DNA of 64,000 nt, taken from NCBI RefSeq assembly GCF_007992435.1, contig NZ_BKAG01000019.1, positions 62,001-126,000 on the forward strand, read 5' to 3'. Positions 35,296 to 44,134 of the stretch are shown in pieces. The notes below the pieces were generated by a model that saw only the letters and a list, made by a program, of their open reading frames with translations, was not told where the DNA came from and made no database searches. This DNA is from Prosthecobacter gellanilyticus. Its GTDB lineage: Bacteria; Verrucomicrobiota; Verrucomicrobiia; Verrucomicrobiales; Verrucomicrobiaceae. How positions within the stretch are numbered: position 1 is the first letter of the stretch; every line of letters starts with the position of its first letter. A program made the position numbers and the translations under genes.

Positions 35296-37611
35296 ATGCC
35301 CACCGACCAGCTCAACCTCTTCGCCAGCGATGCTCCTGCCCAGGAGCCTGTGGTCGAGCTTGGTGACATGCCGGGCGTGGCCCGTGTGCAGCTTGAAGGC
35401 TCCGCCGCGCTGGAGCTGGACTATGGTATTCCGGAGAAAATGGCCGCACGCATCGGCGTGGGCACGCGGGTGATGGTGCCTTTGCAAAATCAGAAGGTGC
35501 CGGCGGTGGTGATCGAGCTGCTGCAGAGCTCGGAGCATCGCGGCAAGCTGAAGGAAGTTTCCAGCATTGTGGGTTCGCGGCCGATGTTCACTCCGGGATT
35601 GCTGAAACTCGCAGACTGGGTGGCGGAGTACTACATCGTGCCGGTGCATCGGGTGCTGCGGGCTATGCTGCCGCAGGCAGTGCGGGACAAGCCGGAGACC
35701 TTTCTCACGGACAGTCATCTCAAGCTGGTCAAGGAACCTCCAGCGGATGTGCTGGAGAAGATGCATGCCCGAGCGCCAATGCAGGCGCGGGTGATCGAGG
35801 AACTACGCCGCCGCAAAGGCGAGGCCACGCTGAGCGAGCTGCGCCGGGATCTGCCCAGTGCCACCACGGTGGTGAAGGCGCTGCTGAAGCATGGCTGGAT
35901 CAGCCGCAGTGAGATCCGCGTGGAGCGTGATCCTTTTCAAACGGAGGAGTTCCTGCCCACGCTGCCACTGACACTCACGGAAGAGCAGCAGGCGGCGTAT
36001 GATCATGTCATCGGGGCTCTTCAAAAGCCTGAGGAGGCCAAACCTATTTTGCTTCATGGCGTGACAGGCAGTGGCAAGACGGAGGTTTATCTGCAAGCGA
36101 TCGCCGAGGTGCTGAAGAAGGGTCAGACGGCGCTGGTGCTGGTGCCGGAGATCAGCCTCACGCCGCAGACCATTGAGCGATTCAAGGCGCGCTTTTCCGA
36201 GAAGAAGGACAGCATTGCCGTGCTGCACAGCCATCTGAGTGATGGCGAGCGGCATGATGAGTGGTTCAAGGTGCAGGAAGGCCGCGCGGACATTGTGATC
36301 GGGGCGCGCAGCGCGATCTTTGCTCCGCTGGAGAGACTGGGGCTGATCATCGTGGATGAGGAGCATGAGCCGAGCTACAAGCAGGAGGACACGCCGCGCT
36401 ATCAGGCGCGAGACCTGGCCGTGCTGAGAGGGCGCATCGAGCGCTGCCCGGTGCTGCTGGGCTCGGCCACACCGAGTCTGGAGTCCTTTCAGAATGCGCT
36501 CATGGGCAAGTATGACTTGGTGCGCATGACGAAGCGCACGGATGGCAAGTCCATGCCGCTGATCCGCATCATCGACATGCGTCTGCAGCGCCGGAAAGGC
36601 ACGGGTACGACGATTGCGAATGCGACGATCCTTTCGGAGAAGCTGCGCACGGCGATCACGACAAGGCTGGAGAAGAAGGAGCAGACGATTCTCTTCCTCA
36701 ACCGGCGCGGATTTCACACCACGCTGGACTGCGCCTCCTGCGGCGAGGTGGTGCAGTGCCAAGACTGTGCGATCCCGATGACGCTGCACAAGGCGGACAA
36801 CCGGCTGGTCTGCCACATCTGCGGCGCGCGCCGCGTGCCGCCGACGAAGTGCCCGAGCTGCAAGGAGCCTGGATTGAAATACGGCGGCTTCGGCACGGAG
36901 CGTGTGGAGGCAGCGGTGCGCGAGGTGTTTCCCAAGGCGCGCATTGCGCGTGTGGACACGGACACGATGCAGAGGAAGAACCAGCTGCGTGACACGCTGA
37001 GGGACTTTCGAGCGCAGAAGCTGGACATCCTGATTGGCACCCAGATGATCGCCAAGGGGCTGGACTTTCCGAACGTGACACTGGTGGGTGTGCTGAATGC
37101 GGACACGGCGCTGAACATTCCGGACTTCCGCGCTGCCGAACGAACTTTGCAACTCCTCATCCAGGTGGCGGGACGCGCAGGACGTGGCGAGCTGAAAGGC
37201 GAGGTGTATGTGCAGACGCATGCGCCACACAGCCCGGCGATCCAGTTCAGCCGGCACAATGACTTTGAAGGCTTCTCTGACCAGGAGCTGGAGCACCGGA
37301 GGGCTTTCAAGTATCCGCCCTACAGTCACATGGTGCTGGTGAGCAGCCGTGGGAAGCATGAGACGCAGGCGGAGTTCACGCTGCAGACGCTGCACAAGCG
37401 CCTGCTGCAAGGTCTGCCGGATGGAACGATCATGGGCGAGCCGACGCCGTCCTCTTTGTCAAAGGCGCATGGACAGTTCCGGTTTCAGCTGCTGATGCGG
37501 TCGGACCGGATTCGTCCGCTGGCGAGGCATATCCAGACGGTGATGGAGACGCTTTCTCCGCCGCCGGATATTCTGGTGACTTGGGATGTGGATCCGGTGA
37601 GTTTGACGTGA
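35296..37611 (+). CDS. priA: primosomal protein N', replication restart helicase
   Basis: A 771-residue SF2 helicase that reloads the replisome at collapsed forks. An N-terminal DNA 3'-end-binding domain precedes Walker A GVTGSGKTE (Lys near 261) and the DEEH box (354-357). Eight zinc-binding Cys lie at about 479-525 (CASCGEVVQCQDC, CHICGARRVPPTKCPSC). Helicase motifs GTQMIAKGLDFPNV and QVAGRAGRGE follow. The ATG at 35296 gives a usual N-terminal length; an extended open frame upstream to 35188 would read through the palindrome cluster. Ends 159 bases before a convergent gene. Confidence 0.95.
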   Translation: MPTDQLNLFASDAPAQEPVVELGDMPGVARVQLEGSAALELDYGIPEKMAARIGVGTRVMVPLQNQKVPAVVIELLQSSEHRGKLKEVSSIVGSRPMFTPGLLKLADWVAEYYIVPVHRVLRAMLPQAVRDKPETFLTDSHLKLVKEPPADVLEKMHARAPMQARVIEELRRRKGEATLSELRRDLPSATTVVKALLKHGWISRSEIRVERDPFQTEEFLPTLPLTLTEEQQAAYDHVIGALQKPEEAKPILLHGVTGSGKTEVYLQAIAEVLKKGQTALVLVPEISLTPQTIERFKARFSEKKDSIAVLHSHLSDGERHDEWFKVQEGRADIVIGARSAIFAPLERLGLIIVDEEHEPSYKQEDTPRYQARDLAVLRGRIERCPVLLGSATPSLESFQNALMGKYDLVRMTKRTDGKSMPLIRIIDMRLQRRKGTGTTIANATILSEKLRTAITTRLEKKEQTILFLNRRGFHTTLDCASCGEVVQCQDCAIPMTLHKADNRLVCHICGARRVPPTKCPSCKEPGLKYGGFGTERVEAAVREVFPKARIARVDTDTMQRKNQLRDTLRDFRAQKLDILIGTQMIAKGLDFPNVTLVGVLNADTALNIPDFRAAERTLQLLIQVAGRAGRGELKGEVYVQTHAPHSPAIQFSRHNDFEGFSDQELEHRRAFKYPPYSHMVLVSSRGKHETQAEFTLQTLHKRLLQGLPDGTIMGEPTPSSLSKAHGQFRFQLLMRSDRIRPLARHIQTVMETLSPPPDILVTWDVDPVSLT

Positions 37612-37688
37612 TGGGAAGCGCCAATGAGCGACACATACCATGTGCGCAGAGAACGTGTTCGCTGTTAGGTGGCGTTGAGTGCGAACAG

Positions 37689-37759
37689 TAGCGGTGTCGA
37701 CGATGCAAGGGTGCCCTTGCATCTCTGCCACCGCACTCCGGGACGCTGGCGCGACTTCG
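37689..37759. repeat. intergenic palindromic repeat family B, copy 1
   Basis: Begins TAGCGGTGTCGACGA and ends GGGACGCTGGCGCGACTTCG. The central stem is GATGCAAGGG (37702-37711) with CCCTTGCATC (37714-37723) and a 2-base loop. Another copy lies at 46575-46643; the two share nearly every base outside the stem. It lies in the convergent gap after priA, where the hairpin could serve as a terminator for either gene. Similarity may extend upstream to about 37641 (GTGCGCAGAGA). Confidence 0.85.
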
Positions 37760-37770
37760 AACGGGCCAAT

Positions 37771-38628
37771 CTACTTCGTTTGATCTTTGACGACGTCGCG
37801 GGCGATTTTGAGGACGTCTTTGCCGACGTCTAGCATGCCGCTTTTGTCGTCTTTTTCCTTCTTCTCAGGGAGCGGGGTGCCGGGGGCGCCGCTGGGGTTG
37901 TAGGATTTGACGTCGGGCAGAGGGACGGGCTTGCCGGTGGTGGCATCGATGACGGTTTCCTGCTTCTGCTGCGGAGGTGGCTTGGGGGCTTCCTCGGGCT
38001 TCTTCTCAGGTGTGGCTGGAGGGGTCTCGGGTTTCTTTTCGGGGAGAGACTCCGGGGGCTTGGCGTCGGTCATTTTTGGCTCTGCAGCCTTGGTGCGGAC
38101 GGCTTGGTAGAGCAGGTTGTAGTTATGCCGGATGGCGGCGGGGAAGGACACGCGGCCAGCCTCGACGATTTTTTCGCGGAGGAGTTTGGAGGAGAGGTCC
38201 GCGACGAGATCCGTGCCGATCTTCACGGCGCGGTCGACATACGGCGCGGCGACGGAGGTGGAGGCGGAGGCGCCGCCTTTGATAAGCTCGCTGCTGATGG
38301 TGCGGCCCTGGAGGGCGAGGCTGCTTTGCGCCGTAACGAGGGTGCCATCCGCAGCGAAGCTGAGCTCGAGGCTGGCGTGGTCGTCACTGGCCATGAAGCC
38401 ACGGACGTGGTCGATACGCACGGAGACAAAGATACCGCCGTCCGGAGATGGGGAGGTCTCGGGCTGATAGGTGCGGTAGAGGGCCTCGGAGATTTCATAC
38501 TCGGCGGCCTTGCCTTTGCGGGCCTTCCATCCGCCCAGGCTGGTGCCAAAGCCTTCCATATCGATCTCCACGGCGGCGAACGTGGGTGTGGCGAGCAGGA
38601 GGGCGAGGAGGAGGTAGCGGGCTTTCAT
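37771..38628 (-). CDS. hypothetical secreted protein with Pro/Lys/Glu-rich linker
   Basis: A 285-residue protein with a signal peptide (MKARYLLLALLLATPTFA). Residues about 20-180 form a compact domain without a recognised family. Residues about 185-225 are a Pro/Lys/Glu-rich linker (PEKKPETPPATPEKKPEEA), followed by a charged C-terminus. It probably works in the periplasm or at the outer membrane with the linker spanning a gap, but no partner can be named. Divergent from the Tat-exported oxidoreductase. Confidence 0.65.
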   Translation of the reverse strand: MKARYLLLALLLATPTFAAVEIDMEGFGTSLGGWKARKGKAAEYEISEALYRTYQPETSPSPDGGIFVSVRIDHVRGFMASDDHASLELSFAADGTLVTAQSSLALQGRTISSELIKGGASASTSVAAPYVDRAVKIGTDLVADLSSKLLREKIVEAGRVSFPAAIRHNYNLLYQAVRTKAAEPKMTDAKPPESLPEKKPETPPATPEKKPEEAPKPPPQQKQETVIDATTGKPVPLPDVKSYNPSGAPGTPLPEKKEKDDKSGMLDVGKDVLKIARDVVKDQTK

Positions 38629-38764
38629 GGCGGGTAACGGGCCGTCAGGCGGGGAGGCGAGGTTAAACTGGTTCTTTGGCGTTCTTATTCAAGCGAGTTT
38701 CACCCTTGTGCGGTCGGAGGGGGATGCACGAAGGTCGCCTATACGACCGTATTTTCCGCCCCCC

Positions 38765-40192
38765 ATGACGCCTTCTTCCCCTTCTGACCTCAAGCGCCGC
38801 TCCTTTTTGCGCGCGGCTTTCTCTGGTGCTGCCATCACCCCTGGCCTGCTTTCGGCGGCAGAGGTGGAAAAGGCGATCTCCCAGAGCGAGGGGCAGTTTC
38901 ATGAGCCGGCGCAGGATCTGAAGCTGGTGCAGGATGCGGACGTGATCGTTTGCGGCGCGGGTCCGGCGGGGATCGCGGCGGCCATCACGGCGGCACGGGC
39001 CGGGGCCAAGGTGCGGGTGTTTGAATGGCGCGGCTGCCTGGGCGGTGTGTGGACGGCGGGGCTGCTGGGCTATCTGCTGGATTTCGACAAGCCGGGGTTC
39101 AACCAGGAACTGCTGAAGCGTCTGGATGAACGCGACATGCGCCGTGGCACGAGCAAGGGCAGTGTGGTGTATGAGCCTGAGGGCATGAAGCTGCTGCTGG
39201 AGGAGATGTTTGTGGAGGCGGGCATCCAGTTTCAACTGCACACGCGGGTGGCGGCTGCCTACAAGGAGGGGAAGCGTCTAACCACGATTGTGACAGATTC
39301 CAAATCAGGCCGGCAGGCATGGAGCGCGCCGGTTTTCATCGACACGACGGGTGATGGGGACCTCGGCGCGCTGGCGGGATGCAGCTTTGAGTATGGCGAG
39401 GCGGAGGCCTGCCCGTGCCAGCCGATGTCGCTCAATGCGCTGCTGGTGTGCAAGGATGCGTCGGCGCTGGCTTCCTACATTCATCAATCGGATCCGAGCA
39501 AGGCGGACGGCATCGCCAAAGATGCGTTCCTGGCGGAGATCAAGCGCACGGAGCATTTCCCTTCCTACGCCAAGCCGACGCTGTGGCAGGTGCGGGACAA
39601 TTTGCTCCTGGTGATGATGAATCATCAGTATGGCGTGCCTTGCTTTGATGCGGCGAAGATCACGGAGGCCACGGTGCATGCACGTGTGGAGCTGCACAAG
39701 ATCGTCAACGGACTGCGTAAGCTGGGCGGGCCGTGGGAAGGCCTGCAGATCGCGGCCACGGCGGAGCAGATCGGCGTGCGTGACGGGCGACGCATCGCGG
39801 GACGTTACACGGTGAGCAAGGATGATCTGATCAATGGGGCGCGCTATGAGGATGCGGTGGTGAGGCCGACCTTCCCGGTGGACATCCATGCGCTGAGCAA
39901 GGAGGCGAACAAGACGGCGGCCTACAGCAATGCGGGTGTGAAGGTGAAGCCCTATGATGTGCCGCTGCGTGCGCTGATTGCGAAAGATGTCGATGGTCTC
40001 ATGATGGCAGGACGCTGCATCAGCGGTGATTTCATCGCGCATGCGAGCTATCGTGTGACGGGCAACTCGGTGGCGATGGGCGAGGCGGCGGGTGTGACGG
40101 CGGCGCTGGCGGCGGCGAGCAAACGGCTGCCGCAGGACGTTCCGTGGTCCGAAGGCGAGACCAAGCTGAAAGCGCTCGGGCAGCGGGTGTAG
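38765..40192 (+). CDS. Tat-exported FAD-dependent oxidoreductase
   Basis: A 475-residue protein with a clear twin-arginine signal (DLKRRSFLRAAFSGAAITPGLLSA), implying export after folding with its flavin bound. The dinucleotide fold starts at residue about 59 (DVIVCGAGPAGIAAAITAARAG), followed by CLGGVWTAG and the C-terminal MMAGRCISGDFIAHASYRVTGNSVAMGEAAG motif. It is a shorter relative of the modules in the genes at 9387 and 25388. It precedes a PQQ-type propeller gene by 40 bases and a third exported protein, so these may form one transcript. Substrate unknown. Confidence 0.88.
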   Translation: MTPSSPSDLKRRSFLRAAFSGAAITPGLLSAAEVEKAISQSEGQFHEPAQDLKLVQDADVIVCGAGPAGIAAAITAARAGAKVRVFEWRGCLGGVWTAGLLGYLLDFDKPGFNQELLKRLDERDMRRGTSKGSVVYEPEGMKLLLEEMFVEAGIQFQLHTRVAAAYKEGKRLTTIVTDSKSGRQAWSAPVFIDTTGDGDLGALAGCSFEYGEAEACPCQPMSLNALLVCKDASALASYIHQSDPSKADGIAKDAFLAEIKRTEHFPSYAKPTLWQVRDNLLLVMMNHQYGVPCFDAAKITEATVHARVELHKIVNGLRKLGGPWEGLQIAATAEQIGVRDGRRIAGRYTVSKDDLINGARYEDAVVRPTFPVDIHALSKEANKTAAYSNAGVKVKPYDVPLRALIAKDVDGLMMAGRCISGDFIAHASYRVTGNSVAMGEAAGVTAALAAASKRLPQDVPWSEGETKLKALGQRV

Positions 40193-40232
40193 GCTGATAT
40201 AGCCTCATGCCTTCACTCGTAGTGAAAGGCGC

Positions 40233-41654
40233 ATGAAGCTGACCACCACCCTCTTTCTGCTCACGACATCGCTCTTTGCCGAGGACTGGTCACAGTTCCG
40301 CGGCGGCAATGGGAGCGGTGTTTCTAATTCGAAAGGGCTGCCGGAGTCTTTCTCGACGGACTCTAATATCGCGTGGAAGGCGAAGATCGGAGATGGGGTG
40401 GGAGCGCCGATTGTGAAGAACGGTCGTGTCATCAGCACGGCCATGGTGGCGGATGAAAAGGCGGCGGTGTTTGCTTTTGACATCGCCAGCGGCAGTCAGG
40501 TGTGGCGCACGGAATTTGAGACCGGCAAGCTGCCGCGCATCACGCCGCCGAACAGTCATGCGTCATCGACTCCGGCCACGGATGGCGAGCGTGTGTATGT
40601 GTACTTCAGCACGCTGGGGCTGATCGCTTTTGATTTCGGCACGGGAAAAGAAGCCTGGCGCTATGCGATGCCGAAGCCTGCGTATCTCATGGACTGGGGC
40701 GCGGCTTCATCTCCCATCGTGCATGATGGAATGGTGATCTTCTGCCAGGATGATGATCTGGCGCCTTTCCTGGTGGCGGTGGATGCGAAGACGGGAAAAG
40801 AGAAGTGGAAGACGCTGCGCAAGGAGATGCTGGCGGGATACTCGCTGCCGGTGCTGTGCGAAGCGAACGGAAGGACGGACCTGGTGGTGGCGGGCAGCGG
40901 CAAGCTGAAGGGCTATGATCCGGCCACGGGCAAAGAACTGTGGACCTGCAACACGCTGCTGCGCACCATCATGACCTCTCCGGTGGTGCATGACGGCGTG
41001 ATCTACATCGCGGTGCAGAGCTATGGAGATGCGACGCGCACGCTGAAGCATGCTTTGTTAGAATGGCTGGACACGAACCAGGACAAGATCCTCTCCCGTG
41101 AGGAGACTCCGAAGGAGTTTCATGAGCGGTTCGATGCCTCGGACAAGAACAAGGACAAGGTGATCGGGCCGGAGGAGATCGACACGGCCTTTCAAAGCCC
41201 GGACAACATGGCGGCGGGCGGGAACATCATCCAGGCGATCAAGGGCGGCGGCAGTGGTGATGTGACAAAAACGCATGTGCTCTGGAACATTGATCCGAAG
41301 TCGCCCTCGAACCTTTCTTCGCCACTGTTTTACAACCAACGGCTCTATGTGGTGAAGAGCGGCGGGATGTCGAGCTGCTACGATGCGAAGGACGGGAAGA
41401 TGCTGTGGGAGCGCAGTCGGCTGGGAAATTTTGGCGACTACTTTGCCTCGCCCATCGCGGCTGGCGGCAAGGTGTACATCGCAGGGAAGAACGGGTTTGT
41501 AGTGGTGCTGGAGGACGGGCCGGAGCTGAAGGTGCTGGGGAAGAATGACATCGGCGAGGAGATCATCGCCACGCCGGCGATCGCGGATGGACGGCTCTTC
41601 ATCCGCACGCGTGAAAATCTCTTTTGCGTGTCAGGCAGTGCTCCCCAACCTTGA
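40233..41654 (+). CDS. secreted PQQ-like beta-propeller with embedded EF-hands
   Basis: A 473-residue protein with a signal peptide (MKLTTTLFLLTTSLFA) and the family opening DWSQFRGGNGSGVS. Propeller blades carry PQQ-repeat tryptophans (GSQVWRTEF, GKEAWRYAM, GKEKWKTL, GKELWTCN, GKMLWERS). Between two blades, residues about 279-310, two EF-hand-like loops occur: DTNQDKILSREE and DASDKNKDKVIGPEE. Without PQQ-dehydrogenase catalytic residues it is probably BamB-like or a scaffold; the calcium loops suggest Ca-dependent structure. It is followed 6 bases later by the next gene. Confidence 0.82.
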   Translation: MKLTTTLFLLTTSLFAEDWSQFRGGNGSGVSNSKGLPESFSTDSNIAWKAKIGDGVGAPIVKNGRVISTAMVADEKAAVFAFDIASGSQVWRTEFETGKLPRITPPNSHASSTPATDGERVYVYFSTLGLIAFDFGTGKEAWRYAMPKPAYLMDWGAASSPIVHDGMVIFCQDDDLAPFLVAVDAKTGKEKWKTLRKEMLAGYSLPVLCEANGRTDLVVAGSGKLKGYDPATGKELWTCNTLLRTIMTSPVVHDGVIYIAVQSYGDATRTLKHALLEWLDTNQDKILSREETPKEFHERFDASDKNKDKVIGPEEIDTAFQSPDNMAAGGNIIQAIKGGGSGDVTKTHVLWNIDPKSPSNLSSPLFYNQRLYVVKSGGMSSCYDAKDGKMLWERSRLGNFGDYFASPIAAGGKVYIAGKNGFVVVLEDGPELKVLGKNDIGEEIIATPAIADGRLFIRTRENLFCVSGSAPQP

Positions 41655-41660
41655 GGCATC

Positions 41661-43103
41661 ATGTGGAGATCCTTTTTTCTCAGTCTTGTCCTGACCGCGA
41701 GCGCTCTCGCGGGTCCGAAAGTCACCCTCGTCATCGGTGAGAAGGCGCATGCGCTGGACAAGGTGGCGGCCGAGCAGATCGCGACGGATTTCAAAGCGCT
41801 CTTTGAAGCGGAGACGAGCATTCAGAGCACGGTTCCTGCGGATGGAGGTCATGTGGTGCTTGTGGGCAGTCCGCAGTCCAATCCGGCGATTGCCGCAGAG
41901 GCGTGGCCGAAGATCACGGAGCAGGGCCTTGTGATCAAAAGCACACCGAAGGGGCTGATCATCGGCGGAGGCTGCCCTCCGGCCACGATCTGGGCCGCGA
42001 GCGAGCTGGCGCATCACTTTGGCATCCGGCATCTGCTGCAGGGAGATGTGCTGCCGGTGGAGAAGCCTGCGTTCAAACTCGATGGGCTCGACATGGTGCT
42101 GGAGCCGAAGATTCTGCAACGCGGCTGGAGCATGTTTAACGGAGTGGCCACAGGCGCGGAGTCCTGGAGCAAGGCGGAGCATCTGGCGCTGATGAAGCAG
42201 CTTGTGAAGCTGAAGTATAACCATGTGTTGCTTCCCCAGCATCTGCGTGCGCCAGCCTCCATCTCTGTGGAGGGTGACGTGGGCGGCAGGAAGGCTTTTG
42301 GGGGTGCAAAGGTGTTTCCATCCGGCGAACCCATTCCTGATCTCAGTGCTGAAGCCACGGCCATGGGCCTGGTGGCGGTGCCGCAGGATTTTGTGACGCT
42401 GCCTCTTGGGGCGAGCTCGACGAGCGTGCTGCCGCAGATCACGCTGGACGCGGTGGAGCGCCGCCTGCGCACGGTCATCAAGTACAATGCAGGCAGCTTC
42501 CTGGCAGGTGCGCAGATCCCGGGTGATCTGAATGCCTCCGCTTACTTCACCAGCCGGGTGAGTTTTGATGAGAAGGTCACGCCGGCCTCCGCACTGAACG
42601 ATCTGGTGCTGACGATCTGCGGTGATGGCGTGACCGAGCGTGTGCAGAAGGCCCTGGATCTCATCAGCCAGGCCACGGCACTCATCGAGAAGAACGATCC
42701 TGAGCTGGGTGTGCCGAATGCGGAGATCTTCCTCCGGCATCTGCAATCCAAGGAGGCTCTGCCCGCGTGGATCACGGAGGCAAAGACGCTCTACACAGGC
42801 GCGATGAGCGAGATGTTCCGAGCCAACACTCGTGCCCGTGAAGGTGCGAGATCCTTCACGCTGTATCACGCGAAGCGACTGGAGTTCACGGTGCATTTCT
42901 TCACGGCTCTGGAGGCGCTTTATAAAGCGCATGATGCGGCCACCAGGGATGAGGCGCTCGAGGGAGGCATTGAAGCCATTTACAATGCGCTGAACTCCTG
43001 GTCAGATGTGGCGCGTGACAGCAGTGATCGCGGTGCCATCGCTCTGCTGAATGAGTATGGTTATCGAGTTTTGCTGAAAGCCAGTGAAGGAGAGGGCAAG
43101 TAG
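41661..43103 (+). CDS. secreted protein with hexosaminidase-like N-terminal domain
   Basis: A 480-residue protein with a signal peptide (MWRSFFLSLVLTASALA). Residues about 20-130 resemble the alpha/beta accessory domain that precedes GH20 and GH67 barrels (AAEQIATDFKALFEAE...GGCPPATIWAASELAHHFGIRHLL). The remaining 350 residues are not assigned to a family. It follows the PQQ-like propeller by 6 bases and precedes the SDR by 8 bases, so the three are probably one operon. A role in exported glycan metabolism is inferred from context only. Confidence 0.6.
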   Translation: MWRSFFLSLVLTASALAGPKVTLVIGEKAHALDKVAAEQIATDFKALFEAETSIQSTVPADGGHVVLVGSPQSNPAIAAEAWPKITEQGLVIKSTPKGLIIGGGCPPATIWAASELAHHFGIRHLLQGDVLPVEKPAFKLDGLDMVLEPKILQRGWSMFNGVATGAESWSKAEHLALMKQLVKLKYNHVLLPQHLRAPASISVEGDVGGRKAFGGAKVFPSGEPIPDLSAEATAMGLVAVPQDFVTLPLGASSTSVLPQITLDAVERRLRTVIKYNAGSFLAGAQIPGDLNASAYFTSRVSFDEKVTPASALNDLVLTICGDGVTERVQKALDLISQATALIEKNDPELGVPNAEIFLRHLQSKEALPAWITEAKTLYTGAMSEMFRANTRAREGARSFTLYHAKRLEFTVHFFTALEALYKAHDAATRDEALEGGIEAIYNALNSWSDVARDSSDRGAIALLNEYGYRVLLKASEGEGK

Positions 43104-43111
43104 GTCAGGCC

Positions 43112-43891
43112 ATGGCTATTCTGGATCGCTTCAAACTCACGGGCCATCGTGCTTTGATCACGGGTGGCTCGCGGGGGCTTGGGCTGGAGATGGCACGCGC
43201 TTTAGGTGAAGCAGGGGCGGAGCTGGTGATCTCAGGGTCAAATGCGGAGCATCTGCAAAAGGCCTGTGAACAGCTCAGTGGTGAGGGGTCGAAGGTCAGT
43301 GCCGTGCAGGCGGACCTTTCGAAGCCGGAGGAGGCCGAGAGACTTTGTGACGTGGTGCTGCGCGATCATGCGCCCATCGATATTCTCATCAACAATGTGG
43401 GTGGACGGCGCATCAACATTCCGACGGAAGAACTGCCGCTGGAGGAGTGGCAACGGATCATGGATCTCAATCTGACGCAGTCCTTCATTCTCACGAAGCG
43501 TCTCGGCGCGGCAATGATTCCGCGGAAGTGGGGGCGCATCATCAACATCTCCTCGATCAATGCCTTCTGGCCTGGGAAGGCGATGCGCGGGAGGAGCTAT
43601 GAGGCTTCCAAGGGTGCGCTGACGATGTTTACGAAGGCGGTGGCGGCGGACTGGGCCGTGCATGGGATCACGGTGAATGCGATCGCCCCTGGTCCATTCC
43701 TCACGGACGCTAACCAACGATGGATTCATGAGAAGCCAGAATTTGAGGGCGAGGTCGCCGACAGCATTCCGATGGGGCGCTGGGGTAGACCTGAGGAGAT
43801 CGGGCCGCTGGCGCTTTATTTGGCCGGTGATGCGAGCAGTTATATGACGGGCAGTGTGCTGGTGATTGATGGTGGGAAGCTGCTGTGGTGA
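43112..43891 (+). CDS. short-chain dehydrogenase/reductase (gluconate 5-dehydrogenase-like)
   Basis: A 259-residue classical SDR. The cofactor motif is TGGSRGLG (residues 17-24), the stabilising motif is NNVGG, and the catalytic Ser-Tyr-Lys set is ISSINAF, Tyr163 and Lys167 (SYEASKGAL). The C-terminal YMTGSVLVIDGGKLLW is typical of sugar-acid dehydrogenases such as gluconate 5-dehydrogenase. It is the cytoplasmic member of a likely operon with the two preceding exported proteins and might process a product they release. The substrate is not proven. Confidence 0.88.
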   Translation: MAILDRFKLTGHRALITGGSRGLGLEMARALGEAGAELVISGSNAEHLQKACEQLSGEGSKVSAVQADLSKPEEAERLCDVVLRDHAPIDILINNVGGRRINIPTEELPLEEWQRIMDLNLTQSFILTKRLGAAMIPRKWGRIINISSINAFWPGKAMRGRSYEASKGALTMFTKAVAADWAVHGITVNAIAPGPFLTDANQRWIHEKPEFEGEVADSIPMGRWGRPEEIGPLALYLAGDASSYMTGSVLVIDGGKLLW

Positions 43892-43939
43892 GGCATCTGG
43901 GATTGGATCGGGAGTGACACCTCGACCCATGGGAAGGAG

Positions 43940-44060
43940 CGGGACCCACGTTGGGGTCCGACGTGGGAGGGGAAGTTGGATGGCAGGTTCCAGGGGAGCA
44001 CTCGCCAAGGCTCGGCACCCCTTCGCTGTGATGCGGAAGGCCTTTGGCCTTCAAGCACTC
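43940..44060. repeat. intergenic palindromic repeat family A, copy 2
   Basis: Occupies the centre of the 243-base convergent gap after the SDR gene. GGACCCA...TGGGGTCC (43942-43959) is the first hairpin, then TTCCAGGGGAGCACTCG and GGCTCGGCACCCCTTCG, then GAAGGCC-TTT-GGCCTTC near 44036-44052. The central part is almost identical to copy 3 at 62719-62838. Confidence 0.85.
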
Positions 44061-44134
44061 GATTGATGCTGCGCAAGTCGTGGGCTCATCTTGCGGGGAA
44101 GATGGCTACTATGCTGGCGCGTCATCGGAGCTGA

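Noticed and set aside
35803-37410. 535-codon minus-strand frame inside priA
   Set aside because: Arg/His/Leu-rich shadow of a highly conserved helicase gene; no motifs of its own.
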